A DNA stretch of 64,000 nt from Macrophomina tecta (Eukaryota > Ascomycota > Dothideomycetes > Botryosphaeriales > Botryosphaeriaceae), in the NCBI GenBank assembly GCA_024180945.1, contig JAKSGN010000003.1, forward strand, positions 1,922,001 to 1,986,000, in the 5' to 3' direction. The notes under the pieces were generated by a model, which worked only from the letters and a program-made list of their open reading frames with translations, was not told where the DNA came from and ran no database searches. The stretch's first letter is position 1, and each line of letters begins with the position of its first letter. Shown piece by piece: positions 11,640 through 22,144 of this stretch. The position numbers were made by a program, and so were the translations under genes.

Positions 11640-12366
11640 GATTGAGGTGGCTGCGGTGGGTGGATAGATTGTGGTCTTGCTACTCGAGCTCTGGCCGCTC
11701 GCGCATGGTCGGCGGGAGTGTGGGCGAGGACGTTGGAGCTCGTGAGTCGCGGGGATGATCGGAGCTGATTGGCAGGCGCGCGGTGGCACATGTCATCGCC
11801 GCCGACTGACTCGCGGGTTCTCTATTGGGGCCGCTGGTTGCACACAATACACGTACACACCGAATTTGCTCCCAAAGAGAGACCCGTCCACTCCAGACCT
11901 TCGCAAACAGCCTCATGACCGGTTGTTCCGTGGCATTTTCCGCCTTCCGCTTCTGCCAAATTGATCCTCACGCCCTGGAATAGGTTCGGAAACACGATGG
12001 AGACCGGTCACCACACCAGGACTACACGGCATGGTATGGGCGGTATATTCGTCGTAGGAATGCAGTGGCCAAAAATTTTCCCTCTTTGCAAGTGTTTGGC
12101 TGTTGTGGTATTGAGAATCCGACTTCAGCTTCTCAACCCCACAGACGACCACCTACCGAAAGTGTTGCTGCAGATGCACCGAAGACGAAGCGATTACCCC
12201 CTAATGAAAGGCTTTTATCTACGTGCTCAGCCCCACCGCATTACATACTAATGCAGCCTCGCCGCAATGCCTGCAGGCGGGCCCTGTGATGCATTCCCGT
12301 GGGTTCGGTAGATGCAAGGTTCCCGCAGACCGTCTGTGTGACCTCTTCCCACCAAGCGCGCATGAT
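11640..12366. other. Intergenic, FYV10 promoter and RBG1 3' flank
   Basis: Only short frames without domain character. It must hold the FYV10 promoter and RBG1 transcript end. Confidence 0.55.
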
Positions 12367-13975
12367 CTATGCCTTGAACGCTGAGACAATGCTGACCACA
12401 TCTTCATCTTCCACCACATGCCCCAGGCCGACACGCTGTGGAACGTGCTTTGCGCTAGCTCCCCATACCAGAGCGTACTTGAAAGACTCCTTGATCGTCC
12501 TGTGGATATGGTCGCAGACGTCTTCAATCGTCGCTCCGGAGCGGACGATGAGGGCTTCGTCAAAGTCAGGATCCACGCCCTTTCTATAGCATCCTGAGTT
12601 CACGCGCTTGTTTGCATGCATATGGATGGACTTACCTTTTGGTGTAGACACGAATCAACCTCAATTCCTTCCAGCAACGGTCAACCACATCTTGGATACC
12701 CAAGTCGAGCTCGCAACTCATGACCACCGTGTAAGGTTCTCTTGCCAGCTTGTCAAGGAAGTCGAGGCTGACACTGTCGATCTTGTTGTAGACATACAGG
12801 CTGCCTGAAGTGTGAGACGGATCACTTGCATGGTTGACTATAAGACAGAAGCACTCACCACCTGATGTACTTTCTGTGTTCCTTCATGATCACGTCGATG
12901 AAATCGTCTACGGTGACTGCGGGAACGTTAGCACATCACTACCCGCAAAAAGCGAATCTGGAAAGCCACGCACCATTCTCATCACGAACCAAGACTTCGC
13001 AGTTCAGCATCTTATAGTCGCGAAGGATGTTGTAGAGCATCTTTTCGTCGATGTTTTTGGGTGGAGACTGGAAAGTGATTTTCATGCCACCAGCCTTCTT
13101 CTGTTTTAGGTAGATGTTGCTGCAGCAGTCAGTGTCGTACAAGCTCAGGTGCCGGCAACAGGACATACGGAGGATCTCTGTTGAGTCTGATGCCGACCGC
13201 TTCCAGTTCAGCTTCGAGCAGGGCGCGCTGCTCGGCTCGCTTGGTTGCATCAAGGACCATAAGAATCAAGTCGCTGGTCTGATTTGGTCAGCTTCTTGGT
13301 TCTTGCGGCTGCAGTGGTAGGAGTGTACCTTGGCGGCTGAGATGACCTGCCTTCCTCTTCCCTTCCCCTCGGCGGCTCCCTCAATAATGCCAGGCAAATC
13401 CAAGATCTGGATCTCAGCACCTCCATACTCCAGCACGCCGGGAATGGCCGTCAGAGTGGTGAAAGCGTAGGCGGCAACTTCACTCTTGGTTTTGGTGATC
13501 TTGGACAAGAAAGTTGACTTTCCCACCGAGGGGAAGCCAACCAGGGCTATACGAGCATCACCGCTTTTGCTGACATCGAAACCTTCACCACCACCGGAGC
13601 CAGCGCCTCCTTGGGGCTCAAGCAGCTGGGCACGAAGTCGAGCAAGCTTTCTAGTAGAACATTAACACACAGAAACAACATCTTGGGTAATATTAACGCA
13701 CCCTTTAAGCAGACCGAGATGGTATTCTGAAAGCAGTCAGATTTTGCATCACGTGAATGGAGTCGGGTGGGCGTACCCGTTGCCTTGTTCTCTTGCACAG
13801 GTCAGCTCAAATTCCACATAGGAGGAGGGTGAAGCGGTGAGTTTTACTCTGCGTCCTCGCCATCTCCGCCTCAATCCTAGAGGCAAACGAGTTAGTGGCT
13901 CTGTTCGACTTTTCGCCGCATCGCGCAGACGGCTGCAGGCTCGTACTCCTTGATCTTCTCCGTAATGTTAACCAT
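12367..13975 (-). CDS. RBG1: Developmentally regulated GTP-binding protein Rbg1/DRG1
   Basis: Rbg1 is a ribosome-associated OBG-HflX GTPase that works with Tma46 to resolve stalled translation. Ten exons (13975-13947, 13876-13848, 13791-13777, 13726-13702, 13650-13329, 13278-13169, 13119-12974, 12916-12859, 12800-12636, 12583-12367) give 371 aa; yeast Rbg1 has 369. Splicing restores [19 protein letters not shown] and [18 protein letters not shown]. GTPase motifs: G1 GFPSVGKST, switch [12 protein letters not shown]4 NKID. The C-terminal TGS domain ends in the second half of exon 10 ([18 protein letters not shown]). The first four exons are only 29, 29, 15 and 25 nt, and introns are about 47-70 nt. 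All junctions are GT-AG. Confidence 0.95.
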
Positions 13976-14374
13976 CTCTGCGGTAGGGAGGAATTGGCTT
14001 CCTCAAGCCTGCTTCGTGGATCGGGGTGTGTATCGGGACGGGCGGCTTCTGAGGACAGCCGTGGCTTGGGGTCTCGCTGCGGGCGGTTGGGTGCGGTGTA
14101 AAGAATCGGCGGGGGGAGCACGTAACAAAAGGCCCAATCCGGCGTCGGCGGCGCCTTAGTCATCTGCAAAGCAGGGATCCGACGACCAGGTTAACGTCAT
14201 GTGGTGCCTGCCAAGGAACTTTATGCCAAAAGCACGCCGTACTACTCTCATCCACTGCTTTTGCCCATCGCCACCCCAGCGGCTGCCTGCGTCATGTCGT
14301 TGAACCACCGCCGGCTCTAATTTCGCCCTCAACCCTGCAGGACTCTGGCCTCTCCCCGTCCTGCAGTCAGAGCC
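13976..14374. promoter_or_regulatory. Divergent promoter region, RBG1/wax-synthase-like gene
   Basis: The 399 bp between two divergent starts. No convincing TATA box or named regulatory site. Confidence 0.5.
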
Positions 14375-16042
14375 ATGGCCAGCCACGCGCCCGCCACTCA
14401 CAGCGAGGCTCTCGCCCAGATATACGCCAGATATGATCAGGCCATAAGCTCGGGTGATTTTCTCCCCTTCGTCTACCCTGGGGGCAGTTTTGGTGCTCTC
14501 GCCTGTTTCCTGTATCTCCTTATACCGCATTTCAACTCTCCATTTCTCAAGAGTCTCAGATTTCCAGTATGGGCCTTCAACGCATACTGTTCTATCTACG
14601 CTATTCTCTATTGTCGCGCCCGTAATATGGCTCCGGCCTTTGGTGTCGGCCTGATATCTTCCTGGTCACTCCTCTGGACTTTCACCTTGCTAGTCGTACA
14701 CGATGCCCAAACAGACTTTGCCAGGATCGAACGCACCGAGGGCGCCTGCGCACGCTTGCGCAACACCAGGAGCGCAACGGCAAATGGAGCAGCCCTTAAA
14801 GACAAACCGCACGACGATTCCTTAACCGTCTCCACCATTAAAGACGTAGACCTCGCCGCCGAACAGAAGAAGCTTGGCACCACCGCCGGCCCCGCCCAGC
14901 GCACAGGTACCTTTGCATGGCAGCACTTCCCCCTCTCGCCTTTCATCGAGCGCCTGGACTGGGTCGCCGACGTCTTCTGCAACTTCCGAGGCATGGGCTG
15001 GAACTGGCGCATCCCAGGCCTCGCCCCCCCTCCGCGCTGGGTCCAGCAACAACTCCACGCCAACTCGGGCACGCCCGCCCCCGACGACACCACAACCTCG
15101 GACGAGACCCACATCGGCCTCGACGGGACGCACCAACCGCAAACGCGGCGCGAAGCCCTGTTCGCTAGCCTCCGCACCCTCGTTACCGGCTACCTCATCC
15201 TCGACTTCCTCAAAGTCATCGTCCTGCACGACCCCTACTTCTGGGGCGTCATCGACGCCCCACCCCCCACCTTCCTCCCCGTCCTCATCCGCACCTCCCC
15301 GACTCTCACGCGCATCTACCGCCTCCTCATCACCCTCAACGCCATCAAATGGGCCCTCACCTCCATCTTCGCTCTCGCACCTCTCTTCTTCCTCGGTATC
15401 CTCGGCCCGCGCGCCATCGGCGCCCGCGCCTCCCCCTGGATGTACCCGTCGACCTTCGGCTCCTACACAACCGTCCTTGACAAAGGCTTGGGCGGGTGGT
15501 GGGGCAGCTGGTGGCACCAGACCTTCCGCTTCGCCTTCAGCTCACCCTCGCAAAAGCTTGCCGGCCGCCTCGGCCTCCCGCGACGCCACCCGCTCACCAA
15601 GCTCCTCCACCTCTCCACCGCCTTCCTTCTCTCCGGCCTGCTGCACGCCGCCGGCAGCACCACCCAGTCTGGCGCGACGCACCCCCTCTCCGGGCCCCTC
15701 CTCTTCTTCGCGTCGCAGCCGCTCGGCATCGCTTTGCAGCTGCTCCTGGCCTCCCTCCTCCGCCGCGCGGGCGTAGTGACACCCCGGACGCCGAGGGCGC
15801 TCAGGCAGCTGGGGAACTTCTTGTACGTCCATGCATGGTTCTTCGCCACGGCGCCGCTGCTGGCGGACGATTTCGCCCGCGGCGGCATCTGGCTGTTCGA
15901 GCCGGTGCCGTTGTCGCCGCTGCGGGCGCTGGGGCTGGGGGACGCGGATAGCGGGTGGAACTGCTGGAAGGGGAAGGCCGGGGCGGATTGGGTGAGGTGG
16001 CATCAAGGAAAGAGGTGGTGGGAGAGCGGAATTGCGTTTTGA
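14375..16042 (+). CDS. Wax-synthase-like membrane acyltransferase (MBOAT_2 family)
   Basis: A 555-aa polytopic membrane protein in a single exon, with about eight hydrophobic segments. It carries two hallmarks of the fungal wax-synthase-domain family: the RG-x-GWNW motif (DVFCNFRGMGWNWRI, about residues 205-220) and a His in a hydrophobic helix (FLLSGLLHAAG, about residue 428). A WWHQTFR segment also fits (KGLGGWWGSWWHQTF). Family members acylate small acceptors, and several sit in secondary-metabolite clusters as O-acetyltransferases; here there is no PKS, NRPS or P450 neighbour, so the substrate is unknown. The start (MASHAP) has strong context (AGAGCCATGGCC). Confidence 0.8.
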   Translation: MASHAPATHSEALAQIYARYDQAISSGDFLPFVYPGGSFGALACFLYLLIPHFNSPFLKSLRFPVWAFNAYCSIYAILYCRARNMAPAFGVGLISSWSLLWTFTLLVVHDAQTDFARIERTEGACARLRNTRSATANGAALKDKPHDDSLTVSTIKDVDLAAEQKKLGTTAGPAQRTGTFAWQHFPLSPFIERLDWVADVFCNFRGMGWNWRIPGLAPPPRWVQQQLHANSGTPAPDDTTTSDETHIGLDGTHQPQTRREALFASLRTLVTGYLILDFLKVIVLHDPYFWGVIDAPPPTFLPVLIRTSPTLTRIYRLLITLNAIKWALTSIFALAPLFFLGILGPRAIGARASPWMYPSTFGSYTTVLDKGLGGWWGSWWHQTFRFAFSSPSQKLAGRLGLPRRHPLTKLLHLSTAFLLSGLLHAAGSTTQSGATHPLSGPLLFFASQPLGIALQLLLASLLRRAGVVTPRTPRALRQLGNFLYVHAWFFATAPLLADDFARGGIWLFEPVPLSPLRALGLGDADSGWNCWKGKAGADWVRWHQGKRWWESGIAF

Positions 16043-16942
16043 AAGGTTTGTGGTTGTCGTTGTCGTTGTTGTTGAGAGGTATGGGAGGCTCGCAGGTTAG
16101 TGATGAGTATATAATTTGAATGTTTGCCGGAGGGAGCGGGGTCGACGATTTGTGTGACGAATATCATAAGAATGGCGAGATCTCCTTGTATAGAGGATTT
16201 ATCATAGATGGGAGCTGTTCTCTTTTACTTTTTTCATTCTTCGTTCACCTTTGCCTGTACCTATCACTAGCGGAAGAGTTTTTTTTATAGCATAGCGCAG
16301 CACTTATGATAACGATAGCGGCTAATGTATCGTGAGCTTTTACCGGTTCTCATAGAACTACGCCTGGTGCGCGGGATGATGGATTCCCAGAGCTTCGTGC
16401 AACGCATGACTTACGGATATGGTGGTGAAGCAGTCATTCGAATGCAGATCTTATCAATCTTGACAGAGTATGACTTTAGCCGATCGCAGGGGTATACATC
16501 ATGGCTGGGTTATTGCAAGAGTATATCTGAGGACCATATCATTCCGCACGGCGGGGATATTAGCATAGTCTAGGCAATTTCATCATTCATTCACTGATTT
16601 CGAGATGCCCAATCGCAGATATCGCTCTTCTGAGGAGTTTTGGCCGTTGATATGTGCCCACAATACAGGATACCGCAGCCTATCGGACCAACGGAAGCGC
16701 AGTCATGCTCCAGCACTCAGACAGAAACCCGGTCCCCTTTTCTATCCGGCAATTGTCAAACGACGGGCCCCTTCATCCTGTGTGACGCCAAGGGTATAAA
16801 GCCCAATAACTTCGTACAAATAAGCTGTACCGGCCATATCCAACTGCTTTTTCGACTGTGATGGAATAGGTACCGACGCGACCTATCGAAAGAATCAGCA
16901 GGGGGGTTGCTTTCGGCGCAATAAGCCCATAACAACCATCTC
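16043..16942. other. Intergenic between convergent genes
   Basis: Contains the 3' flank of the MBOAT gene, with a T8 tract near 16280. The 82-aa frame at 16325-16573 has no recognisable domain and I do not call it. Confidence 0.5.
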
Positions 16943-18038
16943 TCAAAGTGTATACTCCACGATTACGGAGATCACAACATACTTCCTTGTCGGCTGTTGT
17001 TCAGGGCTACCCAATCCGGGGCCCAATTTCATGTGGCGCGGTTTTATCATTGTTTGCCCGGCGCGGTCTCTCATCGGTAACTCATTGGCGATGCCATTCG
17101 AGGAGCCATTCATGGCCACTTCAACGTCCGTGCCACTGGTGCGCCTCGCGGCGGCAGTCTTGGGGCTCAAGAGAGTGTCGAACAGTGCAAGCCAGTCGAG
17201 GGCGTCTTCAAGAAGTCCGCGGACGATGCCCGAGATGTCGTTGGAGTTCGCATGCAAGAGATCCAGTCCTCGGCGAGAGCTGTGGGGCAGGACGTAGTGG
17301 GTTGGGAGCTTGATGGCGTCTATGCGTTGAAGGAGCGCGACGTACATTTCCAAGGCGATGCTGAGCTGGATGAGAGTTTCATATACTGCCGGTTGGAAAC
17401 TTTCAAGTTTCATGCCCAGCGCCTTCGTTACGGTGACTGTAACGGCATGAGTTTGTCCAGCGTTTGGTTTGACAGTGGGATGCGTATGCAGATGGCCGCC
17501 CGATGCATTCTGCGGGTCGAGATGACTATTGTAACAGTTCTCCGGGGGCTTTGGTACTAGGGTGCTACCTATCGACGCATCAGTATCGGCTCAAAATCGG
17601 GGAACGAATCTGTTTAACTTTCAGAAAAGGACATGTCACTCACCAGAGAGCGAAAAGAGGTTCAGTACCGTATCTTGAATGCTTGCGCTCGCTTGTTGCG
17701 AAGAGCAAGGGTCATATTTGTCCTCAATCTTGAGCTGCTTTTGCAACTCATCTGCCTCTTTTATAGCATCTCCGAAATCCAGAAGCAAGTCCACCAACTG
17801 GGATGGTGTAATCCTCAATGAAGTCGTCTCTTGGCTCTTTTTATCCGGAACGCTATGTATTGGCTGTTTCCTGCTTTGCAGAGACTTGGGTGCATACTGT
17901 GACCGCTGGCCCCGAGAAAGCTGCGAGTTCTATTCCTCAAAGGGATGTTAACAATCGCAATCTGCGACGTAGGTGTGCCAAAGGGTACTATACCGTTCTG
18001 TCCGTCAGAAGTTGATTGGTGGATCTGAGTGGTTTCAT
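16943..18038 (-). CDS. Unrecognised protein, three-exon model, 318 aa
   Basis: Three segments join in phase with canonical sites: 18038-17994, 17929-17644 (donor GTGAGT) and 17568-16943; introns 64 and 75 nt. The N-terminal part is basic and polar, followed by a helical region (PSQLVDLLLDFGDAIKEADELQKQLK, given here only as a span of exon 2), a Ser/His/Thr-rich linker, and a C-terminal helical block (SFQPAVYETLIQLSIALEMY; GIVRGLLEDALDWLALFDTL). The general look recalls C-terminal regions of fungal regulatory proteins, but there is no Zn2Cys6 cluster in or just upstream of the model. The first exon and start are the weakest part. Function unknown. Confidence 0.4.
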
Positions 18039-18697
18039 CTGCGAAGGGAGACCAGACAACTCCGAAATCTGGCATGCCATTAGCCGACGATAGATATCAT
18101 AATGACGAAGGCGGCTGAGCGGGTCAGTGGAGGCGTATACTTGCCATATGCACGTCCTCTGAGCGCACTCCTGTTCTGCGGGGCGGCAGCATTATTATAC
18201 GATGATGGCTTTAGGTGTGACAGCGCGATTGAGGGGAACGAGCGAGCGAGAATTGATCTGAGGAACAATGCGCGGTTTCTAGGGATCCTGTAGGAGTGAG
18301 TTTCCGGGCTACGCAGGTCACTGAAGTCATGGCCCAAAGGTGAGGTCAGTTCTCAAGACAGCAGGAGCGAAAGACCTCCAAGATCGACAGCTGCCCTCGT
18401 AAAAGAGATACACGACTAGAAGAAAGCACATGCCATTTCAGTACAACCAAGCTCCTAGAGAAGAAACGATTTCAAAGTGACAAATGGTATTCGATCGTAA
18501 TCAATCATGATATCCTGCCCAAACAATTTCCAATGGAGAAAATCGAACCTTCCATCCAACCAATAAACACGTCCAAAGAAGAAAAGCGTCCCGAGAATTT
18601 TGGTCCTCTACTTCAGCCCTCCACTCTCGAACCCAATACCCAGAGCAACGCCAACCCCGACAAATGCAATCGTCTGCGCAATTTTTCGCACATCTAG
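18039..18697. other. Intergenic
   Basis: Flank of the unrecognised gene and 3' flank of the amine oxidase. The 85-aa frame at 18080-18337 lacks any domain and has no cysteine cluster. The amine oxidase frame is open for about 28 codons after its TAA, probably by chance. Confidence 0.5.
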
Positions 18698-20877
18698 TTA
18701 CTTAGCACAGCACGCACCACCTTCCTTCTTCTCGCTGTCAAATGACAGCCGCGAAAGACGATCCACCAACGTGCTGCCCTGCTTGACGCCGCTGGGCACG
18801 CTGCAGTAGCTTGGCGGGACATCGAGGCACGGATTCCTGGTGAAGAAGTTCCTCGGGCGGAGCAAAAGCGTCATGGGCTCCGCGGGCATGACGGGGAAGT
18901 CCTCAGGTGACGGGAAGTGCGTGATGCCGAACGTGTGCCACATGACAACGTCGGTGTTTTCGATGCTGGCGTTCGGGTCGGCCGAGATCCACTGAGGCAA
19001 GCCCATGCTCGGCTCGCCCGACGTCTGCGGGACGTGGCGGCCGGCCGGGTGGATCTGCTCGTCGTTGTACTTCGTGACGTGCACAGCGTGGCGAGCGAAG
19101 CCGGCGCGCTTCCACACCAGCGACCCTTCCTTGGGCAGAAGCGGCGGCACCTCGCGAGATACCAGCTTGTATGATACGGGCTTTTTGGAGTACGGGTTCA
19201 GCTTGTTGGGGTTGCAGATCTCCCATGTGCGGCCGGTGTTGCCGTCATAGTCGCTGAAGCCGGTAGCTTGCGTCTTCAGCGTCGTCTTCTTGCAGTAGAA
19301 TGCGTTTCCGTAGTAGTTCTCTGCCGAACCAACCTCGCCCTCTCCCCGGACGGCATCAGCGACCACGACGGAGTTGTTCGGTCCATCGATGTTAGGGTCC
19401 AGACGCAAGCAGAAGAGGTGCTGGTGGTTATGCGCGTTGACACCAGGGTACACCTCAGTGCCCCAGCCATGGAGGTCCTCACCAGGGTTGCAGGCGTAGG
19501 TGTTGAGGATACCGGTGAGCTTGATCTCGAGCTGGATGGTGCCGTCCTGGTGGAAGATCCAGTAGATGCAGTACTCGTAGTTGGCAGCGGTAAAGATTTG
19601 CGAGATGATAAGCTTACGCGCACGGGTAACGGTGCAGGATTCGTCACGGAAATCGGTGTGCTTGAACAGAATGCCAGCATCCTCCTCATGGATGCAGATG
19701 GCATTCTTAATAGTTTGGGCCTGTCCGGCGCGGTTGACATAGGCAAAGTCGAGGTAGTGGATGGCTCCCTTGCAATCACATCCGAGAGAAAGACTGTTAG
19801 TCATGTAGCCGCCACCGTACTCCCCAAGGTCAAAGGCGTGCTTCCGCTGGTGAGGGTGCTCGGGGTTGCCGTAGGGAACGACCATCTCGGCAAGGGATAT
19901 TCTCCAGAAAATAGGGCGCTCGTTACCCTGGTCATTGAACGTGACGTTGGAGAGAACAAGACCCTCCTTGTAGTTGAAGCCGATGTGAAACTTCCAGTTT
20001 TGCCAGCTGATGAAGCGGCCATCCATGCTGAACGAAACGCCGTCGGGCTGAGTGATGTTGATGGGCTTCAGGTCAGTGCGGTAGCCGCCTTGAGCCTCAA
20101 TGGAAGCAGCGTGATAGTTATTCGGGGGAGCCTTGTTCAGCTGTCTCCTGACCTTGGGGATGTCGATGTGGATGATTTCCTTGGTGTCTGCGTTGTAGAT
20201 GGGGCAGAAGTCCAGAGGGTAAACGTATTGACAGTCGTCGACGTGCGGGCGGTAGTACATCAGAGCCTGCTGCAGACGGACCTTGTTGCCAAAGCGCTCA
20301 TCGTAACCAATAGTCCAGGCTGTTGTTTGTCAGCAGGGATCCGAGCGTATAGGAGGGAATACTTACGGTCGCAGTAGACCTTGTGCATGTCGCTTGGGGG
20401 AATTCCAAGGATGCCGCACTGCTCAATAACCTTGGGGTCTTTCCGGACGACACTCTCAACGAGGTTGAGATCCTCCATAGTGATCTGAGGCCCGTTAGTC
20501 CCAATCCCCTCGGCTTTCTGGATCGGGCGTTCAAGACTCACCAAAGGTTGAACACCGTCAGTCAAGCCGAAAGTGACAATCCTCTCCTCCTCGAGGTCGA
20601 CAACGCCATCGTACACCTTGCTGCCGGGGCCAATGCAAACGACATCAGCCTTCCTCTTTGGCTTCGGGTTGACCTCAGGGTTGGCCAGCCAGGCCTGCAT
20701 CTCCAGCTTCCGCGGCTCCCACAGGGTTACGGCATTGAAGTGGAGGTCGGAGTGCTCCTTGCGAATGACAGCAACGGCCTTCTCAATCTCAACCTCAGAG
20801 AGAGGGTCGAGAGGGTGAGGCGGAGCAGCCTGCCCGGTGATTTGAGAGGCCATCTGCTTGAGACGGTCGAGGACCAT
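18698..20877 (-). CDS. Copper amine oxidase, peroxisomal (topaquinone enzyme)
   Basis: Oxidises primary amines to aldehyde, ammonia and H2O2, letting fungi use amines as nitrogen source. Exons 20877-20542, 20484-20367 and 20319-18698 give 691 aa. The cofactor tyrosine lies in TAANYEY (about residue 399), and the copper histidines in NAHNHQHLF and later in WHTFGITHFPSPEDFP; a candidate catalytic-base Asp is in IHYLDFAYVNRAG. The N-terminus holds RLKQMASQI, matching the PTS2 consensus R-L-x5-Q-I at the place where the yeast Hansenula enzyme carries its PTS2, and the C-terminus ends ACCAK, like the CC-x-K end of that enzyme. Intron 1 (57 nt) is a stop-free multiple of three; removing it gives QPLITMEDLNLVE. 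GATA motifs lie upstream. Confidence 0.95.
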
Positions 20878-22144
20878 GATGGACAGGTAGTATGTGAGGA
20901 TTGGTTCACCACAGGCTTCGGACGAGAGACGCCAAGGAAGTCAATGAGGTGGGCAAGCGGTGATGGATGAGAGGAGCGGTAATTAAAGTATGGATCATAG
21001 CGAAACCGGCGGCGGGCTCGTGGTTATATACAGCTTGATCCATTGGGCCGCGGGCTGACACGCGGCGGGTGTGCCGTTGCAGGCCGGCGGCCGGCATGGT
21101 TGGCAGCAGTAGCCTCGACGGGACGACTGGTGAGGGGCAGGGCCTGGTGGCTTGGGGAGAAGATGGCAAAGGCAAAAGGCGTCCGGGGTTGTCGCTGATA
21201 AGTCGCGATAAGCGTTGTGCCCGGGTTCTTTGGACCGATGCGGCCTAGCGCAGCGCCGTGTGCGGTGGAGAGGAGGGCGGCGATCTGGCGGACCCGCGCT
21301 CTCTGCCTCTGGCCTGCCTGCCCAGGGCGCAATACTTGCCCTGATGCGGCTATCTATTGAGCCTGCCGCTGCATCCCCAGCCGCTACTGCCCCGGCCAAT
21401 CCGGCCCATGAGTCCTATGAATTACCACCTATCCCATTTGGCATGTCCTTCCGACCCTGCTCGGCGTGAACTCGCCGATGCCCAAGATAGTGCAATATCA
21501 CTGACTGTCCACTATCATCTCGCGGTAGGGCTGAAGAGTGCCGCGCTTCCTATCGTCCGAATCATTTTCGCACTGCCCCCAATCGCGCTGTCATTCGAAG
21601 CGTGTAATTGCATGGGCGTGTAATCTGCAGTTCAACACCATGCATGCTCACCGACAGTACTGCGAACGAGACCCAAGTGCTCACATCACCCTGGTTGTCA
21701 GTGAAGATGACCTCGTTGAGGAACGCCACGGCAGCCTCTCGCGTCTATTCAAACGACATCTCGCACAATGAATGAAGAAAAGAATGGGGGCTAGCACTTG
21801 CTACCCTACAGCAATTGCTAAAGGAAACCCACGCCAGAGCCTGTTCAAATCAACCAGCACCGGAAACCCGCCACCATTCCTAAAGAAAAGCACACGTACA
21901 GCACCCACCAAGTGCGCCGAGCAATGCAGGAGTGGGAAGACGGAGCCTCGGAGAGTCCGCCGTGGCACGCGCAAGAAACTCCCGGCTCTCACCATAAACA
22001 AAACCTCGTGAGACGTCTTCTGCAGTCCCAGCTACGCCTTTTCTCCGCTTGCTATCCTCGGAGAAGAACCGGAAAGGTAGAGAAAATTATTATCTTTATC
22101 AGGAACAGCCACACCGAAGGGAAACGCCGACAGTAATGAGACGC
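20878..22144. other. Intergenic: amine oxidase promoter and CAF1 3' flank
   Basis: Contains a GC-rich GGCCGGC-containing segment near 21085 and the GATA motifs listed separately. Frames in this stretch are short and without domains. Confidence 0.6.
21196..21355. promoter_or_regulatory. Three candidate GATA-factor (HGATAR) sites upstream of the amine oxidase
   Basis: TGATAAG at 21196-21202 and CGATAAG at 21206-21212 are about 10 bp apart on the plus strand, about 320 bp upstream of the amine oxidase ATG. A third site on the opposite strand reads CTATCT at 21350-21355. AreA/NIT2-type GATA factors activate nitrogen-scavenging genes, often through closely paired sites. That these sites are used is inference. 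Confidence 0.4.

Noticed and set aside
17900..18340. Zn2Cys6 DNA-binding exon upstream of the 318-aa gene
   Set aside because: Searched all minus frames by eye; no cysteine cluster of the C-x2-C-x6-C type is present.
18600..18697. Possible stop-codon readthrough of the amine oxidase: TAA followed by CTA and 28 open codons with a hydrophobic stretch
   Set aside because: The known leaky fungal context is TGA CTA, not TAA CTA; the normal end ACCAK is family-like and a PTS2 is already present, so no extension is needed.
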